DNA of 64,000 bases from Diphasiastrum complanatum (Eukaryota; Streptophyta; Lycopodiopsida; Lycopodiales; Lycopodiaceae): contig CM055095.1 in NCBI GenBank assembly GCA_029204225.1, positions 55,579,612 through 55,643,611 of the forward strand, in the 5' to 3' direction. Both the position numbers and the translations under genes were made by a program. How positions within the stretch are numbered: the first letter of the stretch is position 1; the number at the start of each line of letters is the position of its first letter. Positions 1-10,898 of this stretch are shown here, one piece after another. The notes beneath the pieces are model-generated. The model saw only the letters and a program-made list of their open reading frames with translations, made no database searches and was not told the origin of the DNA.

Positions 1-87
1 AAGAAAGCAGAGTTGAAGCGCAAACGTGAGATGGAAAAGAGGCTTTGTGAGAGGTATTCGCTACTTATCAATGATGTGGGAAGATGA
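1..87 (+). CDS. Possible exon fragment, Lys/Arg-rich, entering from the left edge
   Basis: Reading from base 1, frame 1 is open for 28 codons and ends at TGA (85-87). The peptide is strongly basic and helical in character (KKAELKRKREMEKRLCERYS). The other two forward frames close within 30 bases. It may be the 3' part of an exon of the gene whose last exon lies at 960-1700. A GT at 76 would leave the reading frame in the phase needed to join that exon, but its consensus is weak; a better-looking donor at 54 (AG|GTATTC) gives the wrong phase. It could equally be the real C-terminus of another gene, or chance. No function can be assigned. Confidence 0.25.
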   Translation, partial: KKAELKRKREMEKRLCERYSLLINDVGR

Positions 88-959
88 GATGATTGACATG
101 CTTTTTAATTTGGTCAAGATTTTCAACCACCAATAAACTGCTATTTTTCCTGACAGTACAAAGTTCAGGATATAAAGAAACATGATCGTTGCAGGAGCTT
201 ATAGAATCTAACTTGTTTCATGCCACGGAAATGAAAAATAACAGTGCTTTCCTTGTGCCATCAGAGTGCATTTTTGGGCTACGGTTATCGAAATAATTTG
301 CAACTGCTTTGGAACAAGAAAATATTTTGGATGCGCTGTTCTTTTTTATAGCATATCATAGTTATGTACAATGATATTTGTAAACTCAAGCATGAAAATT
401 AAATCAGAACACATGATTCTGGGTCTAAAACTTGTAATGGCGCCCATTTATTGCAAAGTCTAGAAACCACAGCCTGAAGATTCTGAAATTTCAATTGCAG
501 CTAGACCCAACGATCAACATTAAGTCCAATCAAGAGTCTTGGCACAAGTGTAAAGTCAGAAATGTATTTAGAACAACTACAGAAGGACCTTTTTTCAACT
601 TTCTAAGCTGTAATATGCCCCAGTTGATTAGGCACACTGGCAAATAGTTCTGAACTACTGATGAATTCTGTAAGTAGATCTAATAATGATTGGACATGCT
701 AAGTTTTGTTTATTATAATGTCAATCATCTCCTTAAGCAGGGGGATGAGGTCATTTTAACTGATGCTTATTTCTGTGTTTATGACCAGGGAGCAAGCCAA
801 TCCTCTTTCCAGGTCCCATGGAATGATGCAACCGGTATGGACGATTTCCCCTTTACCAGCTATTGCAATGGTTGTTGCATGGAGCGTCATTCTAGGGTTC
901 TCATACTGTGAAATGAGTTTTGTTCTAAAAGGTGTCTGACTTTTCTTAAACAATTGCAG

Positions 960-1700
960 AGGGATCTTGTCATGGCAGGAGATGGATGGGATCACGAACA
1001 TAACGAACGATTTGAGATTGATGGTGAAATTATGCATCATGAACCTAAGAAAAGGCCAAGAGGGCAATATGATGATGCTGAAAATGTTAGAGCTCCAGAT
1101 AAGTTTTTTAAAGATAAGCATAGGCTTAAAAGTATCAAGGATGTGCAGGTTTCAAGGTCCGATGATCTTGGTACTGAATTTGATTCTTTTAACATGGATT
1201 CGAGATTTGTGTGCGGCAATGAGGCTGGCCCAAAATCTAATTCTGCAAAACTCTCAAGAAAGAGCAAGGGAGTTGGACCTGAAGTGCATTCTAAGCAAGC
1301 CAGCTTACTCAGCGATAGTGATCTACATGTGGTGAATGCTGGAGGTGGTGACAATATGAAATCAGAAGCTTTGAAACCGAATAAACCCCAAAGATTGTCT
1401 GTCTTTCTTCGTACAAGCTTACCGAAGTCTAAGTCGGGACAAGAGCAAGTGGATGTAGAGAACGGTGACTTGCAGGAGATTAAAGTGAAAAAAATCAGAC
1501 CGACTCATCATCATGCAGATAGTTCGATGTTTTTTGAACATACTCTTTGTGAGGTCGAGAAATCTGACGCCCATATCTCTAGTAATGAAGTGAAGAATGT
1601 AAGGCCAGCTAGGAGTGTTTTTAACAGGATCACATATGATGCACCAAGTAACAGTGCCACCCCAAGCCAGCAAAAGTTGAAATCAAAGGCTGTATTTTAG
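960..1700 (+). CDS. Probable terminal exon of an unrecognised lysine-rich, probably nuclear protein
   Basis: An open frame of about 247 codons ends with TAG (1698-1700). A pyrimidine-rich tract followed by TTGCAG (954-959) is a good splice acceptor, so I start the exon at 960, in phase 0; there is no ATG that needs to be the start. The product is hydrophilic, with several basic clusters (KKRPRG near residue 24, KSKG near residue 97, VKKIRP near residue 173) and two similar short motifs, SVFLRTS (about residue 142) and SVFNRITY (about residue 220). I see no catalytic motif, membrane segment or zinc-binding pattern. Its length and codon use look like a genuine exon, and the other two frames are broken. 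Composition suggests an RNA- or chromatin-associated tail; that is inference only, and I do not recognise the family. The upstream exons lie left of the window or in 1-87. Confidence 0.5.
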   Translation, partial: RDLVMAGDGWDHEHNERFEIDGEIMHHEPKKRPRGQYDDAENVRAPDKFFKDKHRLKSIKDVQVSRSDDLGTEFDSFNMDSRFVCGNEAGPKSNSAKLSRKSKGVGPEVHSKQASLLSDSDLHVVNAGGGDNMKSEALKPNKPQRLSVFLRTSLPKSKSGQEQVDVENGDLQEIKVKKIRPTHHHADSSMFFEHTLCEVEKSDAHISSNEVKNVRPARSVFNRITYDAPSNSATPSQQKLKSKAVF

Positions 1701-4378
1701 ATCTGATTTAGTGGTCATAAGGGCACCGGTGTAAATGTGGAAGCTTAATTTAAGGCTTGGTGCAGTTGGGACTGCCTTCATGGCTAAGCCTGATATTTGA
1801 TCAACCAAAATAGCATATATTTGTAGTCCATCATAAATCATACCATGTGGCTATTGGATACTGGTCATTGCTGTAAAGCTTGTATAGGATGGCAAATGCT
1901 ACCAGCAATCTTTCGTCGTCTGTCAGGATGGCAAACTTGAATCAGTATATTTCAATGCTTTCACTACACTTTGTTGCATGCAACATTGAACAACCTTTGT
2001 GCGTGCATGACAGTCATGTTGGGTTTGTCAAGGTACCAATAATGGAAGCTGCCAATCATTAGTCTTCTCTAATTGGCAGAACCTGGAACATTGAAGAGTT
2101 GCAAGGGCGTATATCTAGCATGTATTCTTTGCCACTTTTATCTTAATCTTTAAGATGATGCCAAATTGAGCAAAATACTAATCTTTTTGATATTTTTCAG
2201 GAGATTGTCATATTTGGATTAGAGTAAATCAGTAAGGGTGTATTGGTTCAATGTATGTACCTTCCAGTTTTCTGATTATTATCAAAATGTTTTTGAAGAG
2301 TTGAGCCCTCTAGTTGATGAGTTTTGATTCTGGCATCGTGATTCTACATATATATGCACACATGTATGTACTGTGCAGTTGTAGGTGGACTTGCACAGAT
2401 GCACATGCATGTGCACACTTTTTCATTCCCTTGCATCAGCTGTTTGCATGTAAATTAAAGGTTCTTGTTTTCTTTCTATCTCGAAATCTCCATAGGAAGG
2501 TTGATTTTGTTGTTAAATCTATTGTGTTTTAGTTGCCATTTGTGTGAGCTTAACATCCTTTGATCTGAAGTCACCTGGTTGTCATGGGGTGGCGTGATTT
2601 TTGGGCATGATCATTGTTCATAGAAGGTACAATTACAATGTACCGAAAGTTTAGTTCTAAAGGTTGAAGATGAGGGTGGTTGTTGAGTCCACAAATGCGC
2701 AGTCTCAGAGTCCTGGCTGTTGTGGAATAGGGGTATCTTGTGCTCCAAGTAAGGCCTGGTATGTGGCTGAACAATGTATACATCAAATATAATGAAAGAC
2801 AGTGCTATAACATACTGTTGCAAGAAAAAAAGGTTACAAATATCTGCACGTCTGCTCCTTTGAAAATGGTTGCACATATCAACAAGTAACTTTTTGTGGT
2901 AATCACCAAGTCCGTTCCCATGTGTTGTACTATTGACATGTAAAAACCACAAAATTTTTGAGCGTCAAGGCCATATCCCTCCACTCATTTTGCAGAAAAC
3001 ATGGTAGGTCAAACATCCTCATTTTAGTTTTTGTTCTAGTGTTAGTTCTTCAATTGAAAGTAGTTGGATAAAACATTCCATGATGGTGTTCACTGCGACT
3101 AACACCAGCATTTTGCTTAAATTTTTGGCAGTCAAGTGGTATTTTGTAAAAAATGTGATATATGACTCAATCTTCTACGATTTAACTCTGGTGATCCACC
3201 TGCGTATATATGTGAGATTAATTCATGATAATGATTATTTTAAAATGAAAAGTATACAAAAAAATTTAAATATTAGCATGATTAAAGTTTTAACACATGC
3301 AAATCTGCTCTTTGCATGAAATTTACTATAATTCTAAGCTCATTTAGCATCAATGCCTACCACAAGTTAAAGATTTGAAATCAATAATTTCTCTTCACTT
3401 TGGTTTTAGGGTCTAGAAGAGCGCTTCCAATATTTTGTGTTGTCGTTTGGTTGAGAAGAATGTTCACAATATTGTGTTTAACATACCTTTTGTTCACATA
3501 CATGGGTTATAGTTTAGGCAATTTTCTTATGACCACATTATTGAATGACTTTGCTAATTAATATTTTTAAATCCAAATAAAATTAAAATCAGTCTCTTCA
3601 TTAGATCTTAGAAATCAGTGATATATTCTAAATCATAACTTATTACCTCTCCTTTTGATATTGTTACTATTGTGCTTTTAAATTTAGGTGTTGTATAGTC
3701 ATCATTATAAGGACTTGTGATAAGTGTGCCTTGTACATTATGTTGACAACACCAAAAATCGACCGAAAAAGAATCAAACACTAGAGGTGAATTGTACTAG
3801 TGTACCAAAATGTTGTCATGAAGTTCCCTATCACATACTTGATCGTAATCATCAATCTAAAATCATGACTACATAGAAGATTTGGGATTGATAATAGTGG
3901 TCAAGTATATCACAAGTAATGTTTGACGACTCCCATCTTGAAGAATCCCATAAATAGCGATTCCTTTGGTCACATGTCCTTTTAATTTAAGGAGAATCTT
4001 GAGCCCTTCTAGTAGATTACCTTGTTGATAACATTCTTTTCCGGCTTGTTTTTTGCCTCGGGAAAAGCTACTACTTGCAAATCAACTCTAGGAGAAAGAG
4101 TCGAAGCTTCAAACAATTACGAACTTAATAAATCTCAAAGCTTTTTTTTGCTACAGAACTTGAATTAGCTCTCAACAATATATGAGCATCTTGGAGGTGC
4201 AAAGCTCACACACAGTTGAACATTGGGCTTAGTGAGTACCAACTCTGGCCAATTTACTGGATTCATAGAGAGTAGATAAAAGATGATCATTCTTGGAAGA
4301 GTTTAGTGAGCCTTTTTGTAATACTTCACTCTTCAGGACATAAATGTCTTTAAGGAAGCACTATGATATGTCTCTAAT

Positions 4379-4404
4379 TGATATAGATATAGATATAGAT
4401 ATAT
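4379..4404. repeat. (GATATA)n microsatellite
   Basis: Four copies of a GATATA-type hexamer in a row, with a related half-copy at 4411-4420. Simple sequence repeat. Confidence 0.8.
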
Positions 4405-5439
4405 GGTAGAGTAGATATAGATCCATAGACTAGAGGCTTGGTATTGGACCTAGGGTTAAGGGATACTCTTAGGGTATTTTCACAGACAGACCTAAGGCAT
4501 GTCTATTTATCAAAAAAACTCAACACTTATTGGAGGGCAAAGATAGGAAGGCCATTACCCCATTTCACATAAGCCCCCCCATGTGGTAGGTGACTTAGCA
4601 TAAAAAATGCTAAATTGGGGTAAGTGAAAATGCCGAGCATTGCCCCCTGGTATCTCCATTGACCTTGAGATTTGAATTTTTAGGTGAGAGAACATCACGT
4701 TGGTTGTCATTGGATAGAGGACAAAGGCCCACCAAGCGTATGTTTTGAAGGGAGGGTATCTACTTTTTGGGTGAAAGGTGTAAATCCAAAGCAACTTTCA
4801 TAACTAAAGACTTTACTCAATTTGAAAAGTGATACAAGGTTTTTTAAAATAATTGACTTTCAATTTGAAAGGCTTAAATAAAAATGCATCTGTATGAAAA
4901 GAAAATAAGTTGTGAAGGGCTAGGAAGATTTCAAAATGCAAGCCAAGAGACCCACTATGCACATTGGTGTGTGAAATGGCAATGAATAAATACCAAAAAA
5001 GGGAACAAATGAGGGAGGTGTGTGTGAGTGCTCCCGAAAAACCTACAAAGCCTTACGAGCTCATTTTTGAAATTACAGATTCACCTGTTGAATTGAGTAG
5101 TTGTAGGTTTTTATAGGCTGGTAATAAAAATTGTTATTACTCTTTTTACCTATTAAAAAAAACTTATAAGTTTTCAACCTTCTTAAAAAACTTTTGTAAT
5201 TCTTTTTTATTCAATGGACTTTCCCTTAAATGCCACATGTCATGACCCTAGGGCCTGGGCCTGGGCCTGCAGTTTCAACTTTTACTTCTCCTTAATGGAG
5301 TTGGCCACTTGGAAGTGGAAGTAACTGTAGCCTTGGAAGTTGGAAGAAAGGAATGGATGCACGATTCCTAAATTCTCAGCACTGCTCACGCTCAGTTGAA
5401 GCTGCCGCATTCCTGATGATTTTTCAGAAATTCTCCTGA

Positions 5440-5720
5440 ATCGGCACTGGTGACTGCAGTAGTGGAGGGCCAAGGTAGTGGGCTGGGCACTTGGAGTGGA
5501 GGTAGGCAAAAATTCATGAGCCAGAAATCCCTTGAGCCTGAGCAAATCAAGTAGTGGACTCTGGAGACAGGCGCTTGGAGTCTGGACTATGGATGGAGTA
5601 GTAGTGAAGGCAGCGGGCACTTGGATTGAGCGCAGGCAGTAGCGGAGGTAGTAGCGAAGGCAGTGAGTGGGTGCTTGGAGGTTGGACTCAGCAGTGGGCG
5701 CTTGGTTCGAGGTTATACTT
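5440..5720. repeat. Degenerate G-rich repeat patch
   Basis: The plus strand repeats variants of GGCACTTGGAGT / GCGCTTGGAGT and of GCAGTAGCGGAGGTAGTAGCG over about 280 bases, in a much more GC-rich context than its flanks. The long minus-strand open frame across it is a by-product of this composition. It looks like a decayed minisatellite. Confidence 0.45.
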
Positions 5721-7411
5721 TTCATACATAAAAAAAATCTAGAAACATTAGGTTATGTAAGTGTTAAAACTACGACCAAAAGTTTTATTTAGACTGAGTT
5801 TGAAATAAACCCTCAAATTTCATAAGTAGTAGGTTTTTTAGAAGGTTGAAAAAATGATTTTTTGCGAGCACTGGTGTGACCTATATTGTGCCCCCTTGTA
5901 TGTGAAAACAGCCTTATTTTACAATTTATGATTCAAAAGTTTGGGACTTGGGAACAAGTCATAAAATTGCTAGAATGGAAGTTTATAGTGAATTGTAAAT
6001 CTCATAGGTACTCGTGGTACTATGGCTTGGAATGTAATCATATCAAAGTGGGGTTGTACATTCATTATCATACATTCATTCTATGTGTGTGAGGCTTGGA
6101 CTATACATCCTTCAACACTTGGGGTGTGACGTCATCTCCTGGATTGGAAGTCAATTATGGTGGTATGAGACTCCGTGATTATGCCTTGAAGAAAGGATTT
6201 AGCATGCTGTATGAAATAGCCTCCACTTGAGAATGACAGCACATTTGCTCTAGAGTTGGATTTGATGATTAACATGACTTACTCTTCATTATTCTTGATT
6301 GCATAATGCTCTCCACTAAAAACACAACACACATGCTACAATGCCCCTTTAGTATCACTAACAATAAGGATGCTAACACATGACCAAGCCTAACATTCCA
6401 CTCCAAAAATAACCAACAATTTAGGCAAGGGTTTTGTGGATGATGACACAGTTTGCCGTTTCCAAGCTTAGTTAGATGTTTATTGAAAACTCCACATAGT
6501 CTTTATACAAAATGAATCTTGGAGCTTTCACAAACTGCAAAACCTCCAAATGGATTTATGTTTTCTTTGGTCTTTGGTGTAAGGGAACGTCATCCTCCAA
6601 GGTCCTTCTGCTGGAGGAAGGGCCTTTAGTAGCCCAAACGTGAAAGACAATTCCAAACCTTCGAGACATGAAAACACTTTTTACTTTATTTTGCCGAAAA
6701 ATTGTTCTTTCATGCACCTTTCAGCATCGTGTGGGAAAGAAAGAGTGTACATTCTAACATGCATCTCTGGAGGAAGGTGCACTTGAAAACAATCCCCAAA
6801 AAGAATACTTTAAAAAAAAAAAATGAAAAGTTGATTTTAGGATGAGCTTTTAAAGACTAGTAATCCCTCATAATTGAAGTAACAAGCAACCTCCCTAAAT
6901 GAAAGCTCAAGATTCTCATATAAACTAAACCGTGCTACAACTGCTTTGCAGAGGAAGACAAAGCAAAAAGTATAGAAGTATGGTTGTATCCAACAGATAG
7001 ATTAAACAACAAAAATTGCTGGAACAAGAAAATTGAGAATCCAAGACTGTTGAAATAAATAAATTTGAAGATGCATTCAGAAATTGCATTCGGTAAGTAA
7101 GTCTTAGTATTCAATTATATCAGGCTGCCCATCTTCTCATGCTCATAGAAAGTCATATATATTGCACGCAATCACCAAATTTGTCTACAAAATTGTCTGG
7201 ATATGCAGCAGAAAGCTGAGCTGCAGTACACGACTAAGCAGTAACTTTCCCTAGCTTGAAGTAGAGCTATCTCTGTGATTGGGGAGTTAGAAGTTCACCT
7301 ATCCTAGGAAGAAGATTTGTACCAGTATACCAAAGCCGGTAGCCCTACCTTTAGCTAATACGCCCTTCATCAACATGTCTCATGAGAAAGAGCAGCTTGC
7401 TGGATCGCTAC

Positions 7412-8092
7412 TTAGAGCTTTACTTTGTAGTTGCACTGCAGGTTTGAGATAGTTCTGTTAGTAATGGATACAACGATGTCGCAGACAGTGGTGGAGGTAG
7501 CATGGCGCTTGATCAGTTTCAGAAGCTTAACACGACCAGAAAGAATGGTCTGGCTTGATATTGGAAGAATTCCAAGGGTCACGTCTGGTAGAAGGTTCGG
7601 ATTCAAGAGGAAACGATCTGCCTGAATGTGGAGTAGTGTAACCAATGTCTGTTTGCCTAGAGCAGAAATTTGTCCCGCAGGAATCGGAGCTTCCCCCACC
7701 GTCTCACCGTGATAAAACAGGTAGCTCGTACTATTATTATACTTGAAACTTGATCTGTTTGGGTTGTTAATTGTGACGTTTAAGCTCAGAACAAGTGTGA
7801 TTGCAGGCTGGAATGTTGGCAAGCTCAGAGCAGCCTGGAAATTTTCGAGAAGCAGCGAGTTTACCTTAATCCTTGGATCTTTAGCCTTGAGCAAAGTAAA
7901 GAAGAGAATGATCAAGATGATAACTAAAATTACAACAATGGTTACTGTCACTCCTAGACATATCAAGCATGGCCGACGGCGATACAAAGGCCTGTCTCCT
8001 GTCACCTCGGCTTCACCTGGTGATGCTGCTGCTGCAACTTGAGCTTTTTCGATCGTCAGTTTGTGGTCAGCCATATTCTGCCTATCATCCAT
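7412..8092 (-). CDS. NDR1/HIN1-like (LEA_2 domain) membrane protein
   Basis: A single-exon gene of 226 codons. I start at the ATG at 8092 (MDDRQNMADHK); the frame is open three codons further up but without an ATG. A short charged N-terminus ends in a basic cluster (LYRRRPC, residues 36-42). A strongly hydrophobic segment of Val, Ile, Leu and Phe follows at about residues 43-68, then the LEA_2 domain (about 72-220). Family hallmarks are KDPRIKVNSL after the membrane segment, a NITINNPN-type block (here NVTINNPNRSSFKYNNSTS, with several N-glycosylation sequons), then a YHGETVGEAPIPAG block and a CNYKVKL end. The layout is that of a type II plasma-membrane NHL protein; family members act in defence and abiotic stress signalling. 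There is no frameshift or missing part, and the length is typical. A TATAAG-like element lies on the minus strand near 8340-8349. Family assignment is firm; which member is not. Confidence 0.88.
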   Translation of the reverse strand: MDDRQNMADHKLTIEKAQVAAAASPGEAEVTGDRPLYRRRPCLICLGVTVTIVVILVIILIILFFTLLKAKDPRIKVNSLLLENFQAALSLPTFQPAITLVLSLNVTINNPNRSSFKYNNSTSYLFYHGETVGEAPIPAGQISALGKQTLVTLLHIQADRFLLNPNLLPDVTLGILPISSQTILSGRVKLLKLIKRHATSTTVCDIVVSITNRTISNLQCNYKVKL

Positions 8093-8858
8093 TCCAGCCA
8101 AAAAGGCAAGCTCACTTCCTTAGCCAGGCGAATCTTCGAGCAAAGCAGGCAAACAGAGGTGTGAGCGTTGTAAAAATCAAAATTCTTTCCGCTGCTCTTA
8201 GCCTACACAGACAGCTTGGGAGAAGTTAAGACTACAGAAACATCTGTGAGCTCAGCTCTTTCACTTCCACAAATTACCATTCACTGTATGTATTTCACAG
8301 ATGAACATGCCACCGACCCGTGATTCCCCCTCACTCTTGGGTCTTATAGACATATATTAAAATTGATATAATCAGTGCACTGCGAAGGCAAAAACAAGCT
8401 CTGAAATGCCTCTCATACTAGACCACCATCTCAAGCGAAACTCAGTATCAGCAGCGGCTTTTACCCCGCCTAGACCACCATCTCCAGCAAAAACCAGTAT
8501 TCAGCTGGAGCATTATAAGCATGAAAACGGCTATAGTTGGGATCTAGGCTTCAGGCAGCGATGGAGCACTGAGGTTACTGGAGACTTGGACACACAGCCA
8601 TTGGATCTTTTCACAAAGGCTTGAGATTTCGCCACCTGATATGCGATCATCCATTAAATGGCAAACACAAAAATGTTTGTATAAGTGGCAGAAATCTGAG
8701 TGGGAGAGCACAACTCCCAGAGGAGTGGTTGTCATAATTCACTCGCGCTTTCATTCGCCGATTTTGCATCACAAGAAGCGCGTTGAGGGCAGTTGAGTCA
8801 TGAATGCAGCGACTTGAGTCGTGCACTGTTTCCAAAACCTGGCATTCAAATTTGATGG

Positions 8859-8860
<2 letters not shown>

Positions 8861-8899
<39 letters not shown>
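8861..8899. repeat. (TC)n microsatellite
   Basis: About 19 TC units following AAATTTGATGGCC. Confidence 0.95.
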
Positions 8900-8901
<2 letters not shown>

Positions 8902-9078
8902 TTTTAATACTAACCTTCTAAAAAATCCACAAACCCATGAATCTATAAAAGGTTAAAATAAAATCTTAAAAACTAAGATTTATAAGTTATAACTAAAAGC
9001 AACTAATTTTGAGCATATGAAAACCCTATAAATCTTGAATAAAGTGACAAAAATGAATTTGAGATTGAAATTTGAAGG

Positions 9079-9080
<2 letters not shown>

Positions 9081-9126
<46 letters not shown>
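9081..9126. repeat. (TC)n microsatellite, second copy
   Basis: About 23 TC units following AAATTTGAAGGCC, the same lead-in as the tract 220 bases to the left. The two tracts may therefore be a short segmental duplication rather than independent slippage. Confidence 0.95.
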
Positions 9127-9130
<4 letters not shown>

Positions 9131-9588
9131 GCCTCACTATATTGCTATTTTTCTCCCATACCAAAAAAATCCTATAAAACGGAAAATATTCACTCTCTTG
9201 CGTTCCTTTCTTTTAGCATCGCGACTTCTCTTTCTTGCCATCACAAATTGATACCCTGATGATGTAACTCATGGAGAGACATATCTTCTCTCTTCTTTAT
9301 CTCATTTCATGCTTATACATGGTTCTCTTGGGTTCTATTATCCATTGGTGCACTATACTTGTGATTGCTTGCAATTCTAATAATCTATAGTTGTTATTTT
9401 TGGATCCACACGTGTGATATACAGTAGCTCGTTGGTTTTGTATGGACAACAACAATACTTTATGTTTTGATTCATGTTTGATTAAATTCTATTAGAGTGT
9501 TATTTTGTGTGTAGATGTTGATTTTTCTACATTGATAAGATTGGTAGAGTAGCTTCTTTTGTAACCAAAGATTCTTTATGGATAAAGG

Positions 9589-9850
9589 ATGGGGCGCGGA
9601 CTGGATGCGTGGCAGAGAAGACCCAGAAACCGACTCGACTCGGTCGAGACACTAAGGAGGGACTCGGGTGAAACGTAGAGAGGAGAGGACCCGGCTCGGG
9701 CGAAGAGGAACTCAATGAACTAACCGGCTCGGTCCAGTTCCAAATGAAGTAACCAGCTCGGTTCGGTCCAGGAGAGTGCCGAATGAAGAAACCGGCTCGG
9801 TCCAGATCGCGTAGAGAGGCGGGCGCCGGGCCGCGTGGAGAAGGGCGTGA
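9589..9850. repeat. GC-rich block with dispersed CGGCTCGGTCCAG repeats
   Basis: Unlike its AT-rich surroundings, this 260-base block is GC- and CpG-rich. A unit AACCGGCTCGGTCCAG appears at 9722-9737 and 9789-9804, with a variant at 9751-9771, at a spacing of about 30-40 bases. Further CGACTCGGTCGAG / CCGGCTCGGGCGA relatives lie upstream (about 9620-9700). It may be part of the LTR or untranslated region of an unrecognised element. Confidence 0.55.
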
Positions 9851-9879
9851 CAGGTTTGTGTTTTTTTTAAAAAATGGTA

Positions 9880-9917
9880 GTTAGGGTTAGGGCTGGGGTA
9901 GGTTTAGGTTAGGGTTA
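9880..9917. repeat. Short interstitial telomere-like stretch
   Basis: TTAGGGTTAGGG, a GGGGTAGG variant, then GGTTTAGGTTAGGGTTA: degenerate copies of the plant telomere unit TTTAGGG over about 38 bases. Confidence 0.6.
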
Positions 9918-10154
9918 TTTTTTTTTCTTTAAGTATTTGGATCATTTATGATCTGAATTCTTTCACAGTTATGAGTCAGATTCTATACGTCGGATTAGTT
10001 TATCATGGATGCGTACCTGTTAATTGTAAGGGACGTAGTTGACGAGTCAACAATTTAGCCATAGTTAGTGATAGGTAGTTAGGTGACCAAAACAACAGCA
10101 GTCTTGAAGGCCTTGGCTAAGAACCGCAAAAGTAGTACACGACTGGGTAGCAGG

Positions 10155-10898
10155 TGTTGGGGGGCTATTTCCTACCCTAGCCTCAACCCAAGATCCAAGC
10201 ACACAAGCATCAAGAAGATGAGGTTAGATGTCATGCGAGGTTCGATCCCATAAGAGCGATAACATAAATCCAAATCCAGCATGCATAGATGATCCACAGT
10301 TAACACTAAGATTCACTAACACTATCAATTAACCCTACATCCATTAACACTAAAACCACATTGATGAAAGCTTACCCTTCTCTCTCTCCCTTTTTCTCTT
10401 ACAAAAAGCATAAGAATAAGCAAATTCAATAACATTCACGTCCAACAATTAGCAACCATAAAGAAAATATGAGAGATGTTGGAAAGAGATGGAGAGCAAG
10501 GACACTCCACATCGATTTCATAAGATGACCAACCTGCTTGTATTAGAAATGAAGATGAAACATGTTTTACAAACTTGAGTTTGCACCTATTTATAGTAGC
10601 CAATTCTAACTTAAGTTCCAAAAAATGGAGGGAACTCAATTCAAAAATTGGAGGGAACCAATTTGAATTTGAATATTAAACCAATTTTGGCGGGAGACCC
10701 AACTTTATTCACTAACTTGACATTTAGGCCCTACGACATTAAAAGTTCGTAGAAAGGCCTAAAGTCCTTTTATTAACTTCCTAACTAATCAAATAACTAT
10801 GTGATCATCGGGTTGGACTTACACCCACAAGGTGCCAAATCCCTCTCACTTATTAACTAGGAATAAGGGTTGCCTTGATATCCACAAACCCTTCAACA
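10155..10898 (-). repeat. 3' LTR of the minus-strand Gypsy (744 bp)
   Basis: On the minus strand it begins TGTTGAAGGG directly after a purine tract and ends ...CCCCCCAACA, giving the TG...CA ends of an LTR. A sequence at 63853-64000 shares the order TTGATCCAAGCACA..CAAGCATCAA and further words, which supports the left end at 10155. Confidence 0.75.

Larger units (their letters stand above)
1701..7411. other. Intergenic region, no gene recognised
   Basis: About 5.7 kb of AT-rich sequence with no open frame that looks like a protein family. The first few hundred bases probably include the 3' UTR of the gene ending at 1700, and the last 300 or so the 3' UTR of the minus-strand gene ending at 7412. 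A hexanucleotide repeat (4379-4404) and a G-rich low-complexity patch (about 5440-5720) are the only structures I can point to. Old transposon debris is likely but not recognisable by eye. Confidence 0.5.
8093..10154. other. Upstream region of the NHL gene and repeat-rich spacer
   Basis: No coding region recognised. The first few hundred bases should hold the promoter of the minus-strand NHL gene. Then come two (TC)n tracts (8861-8899, 9081-9126), each introduced by nearly the same 20 bases (AAATTTGAtGGCC / AAATTTGAaGGCC). A GC-rich block (9589-9850) and a telomere-like stretch (9880-9917) follow. The Gypsy LTR starts at 10155. Confidence 0.5.

Noticed and set aside
690-911. 73-codon open frame upstream of the 960-1700 exon
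   Set aside because: No flanking splice sites in a phase that joins the exon, no protein-like pattern; most likely intronic.
5282-5725. 147-codon minus-strand open frame
   Set aside because: It follows a G-rich degenerate repeat; no family resemblance, and the frame is explained by composition.
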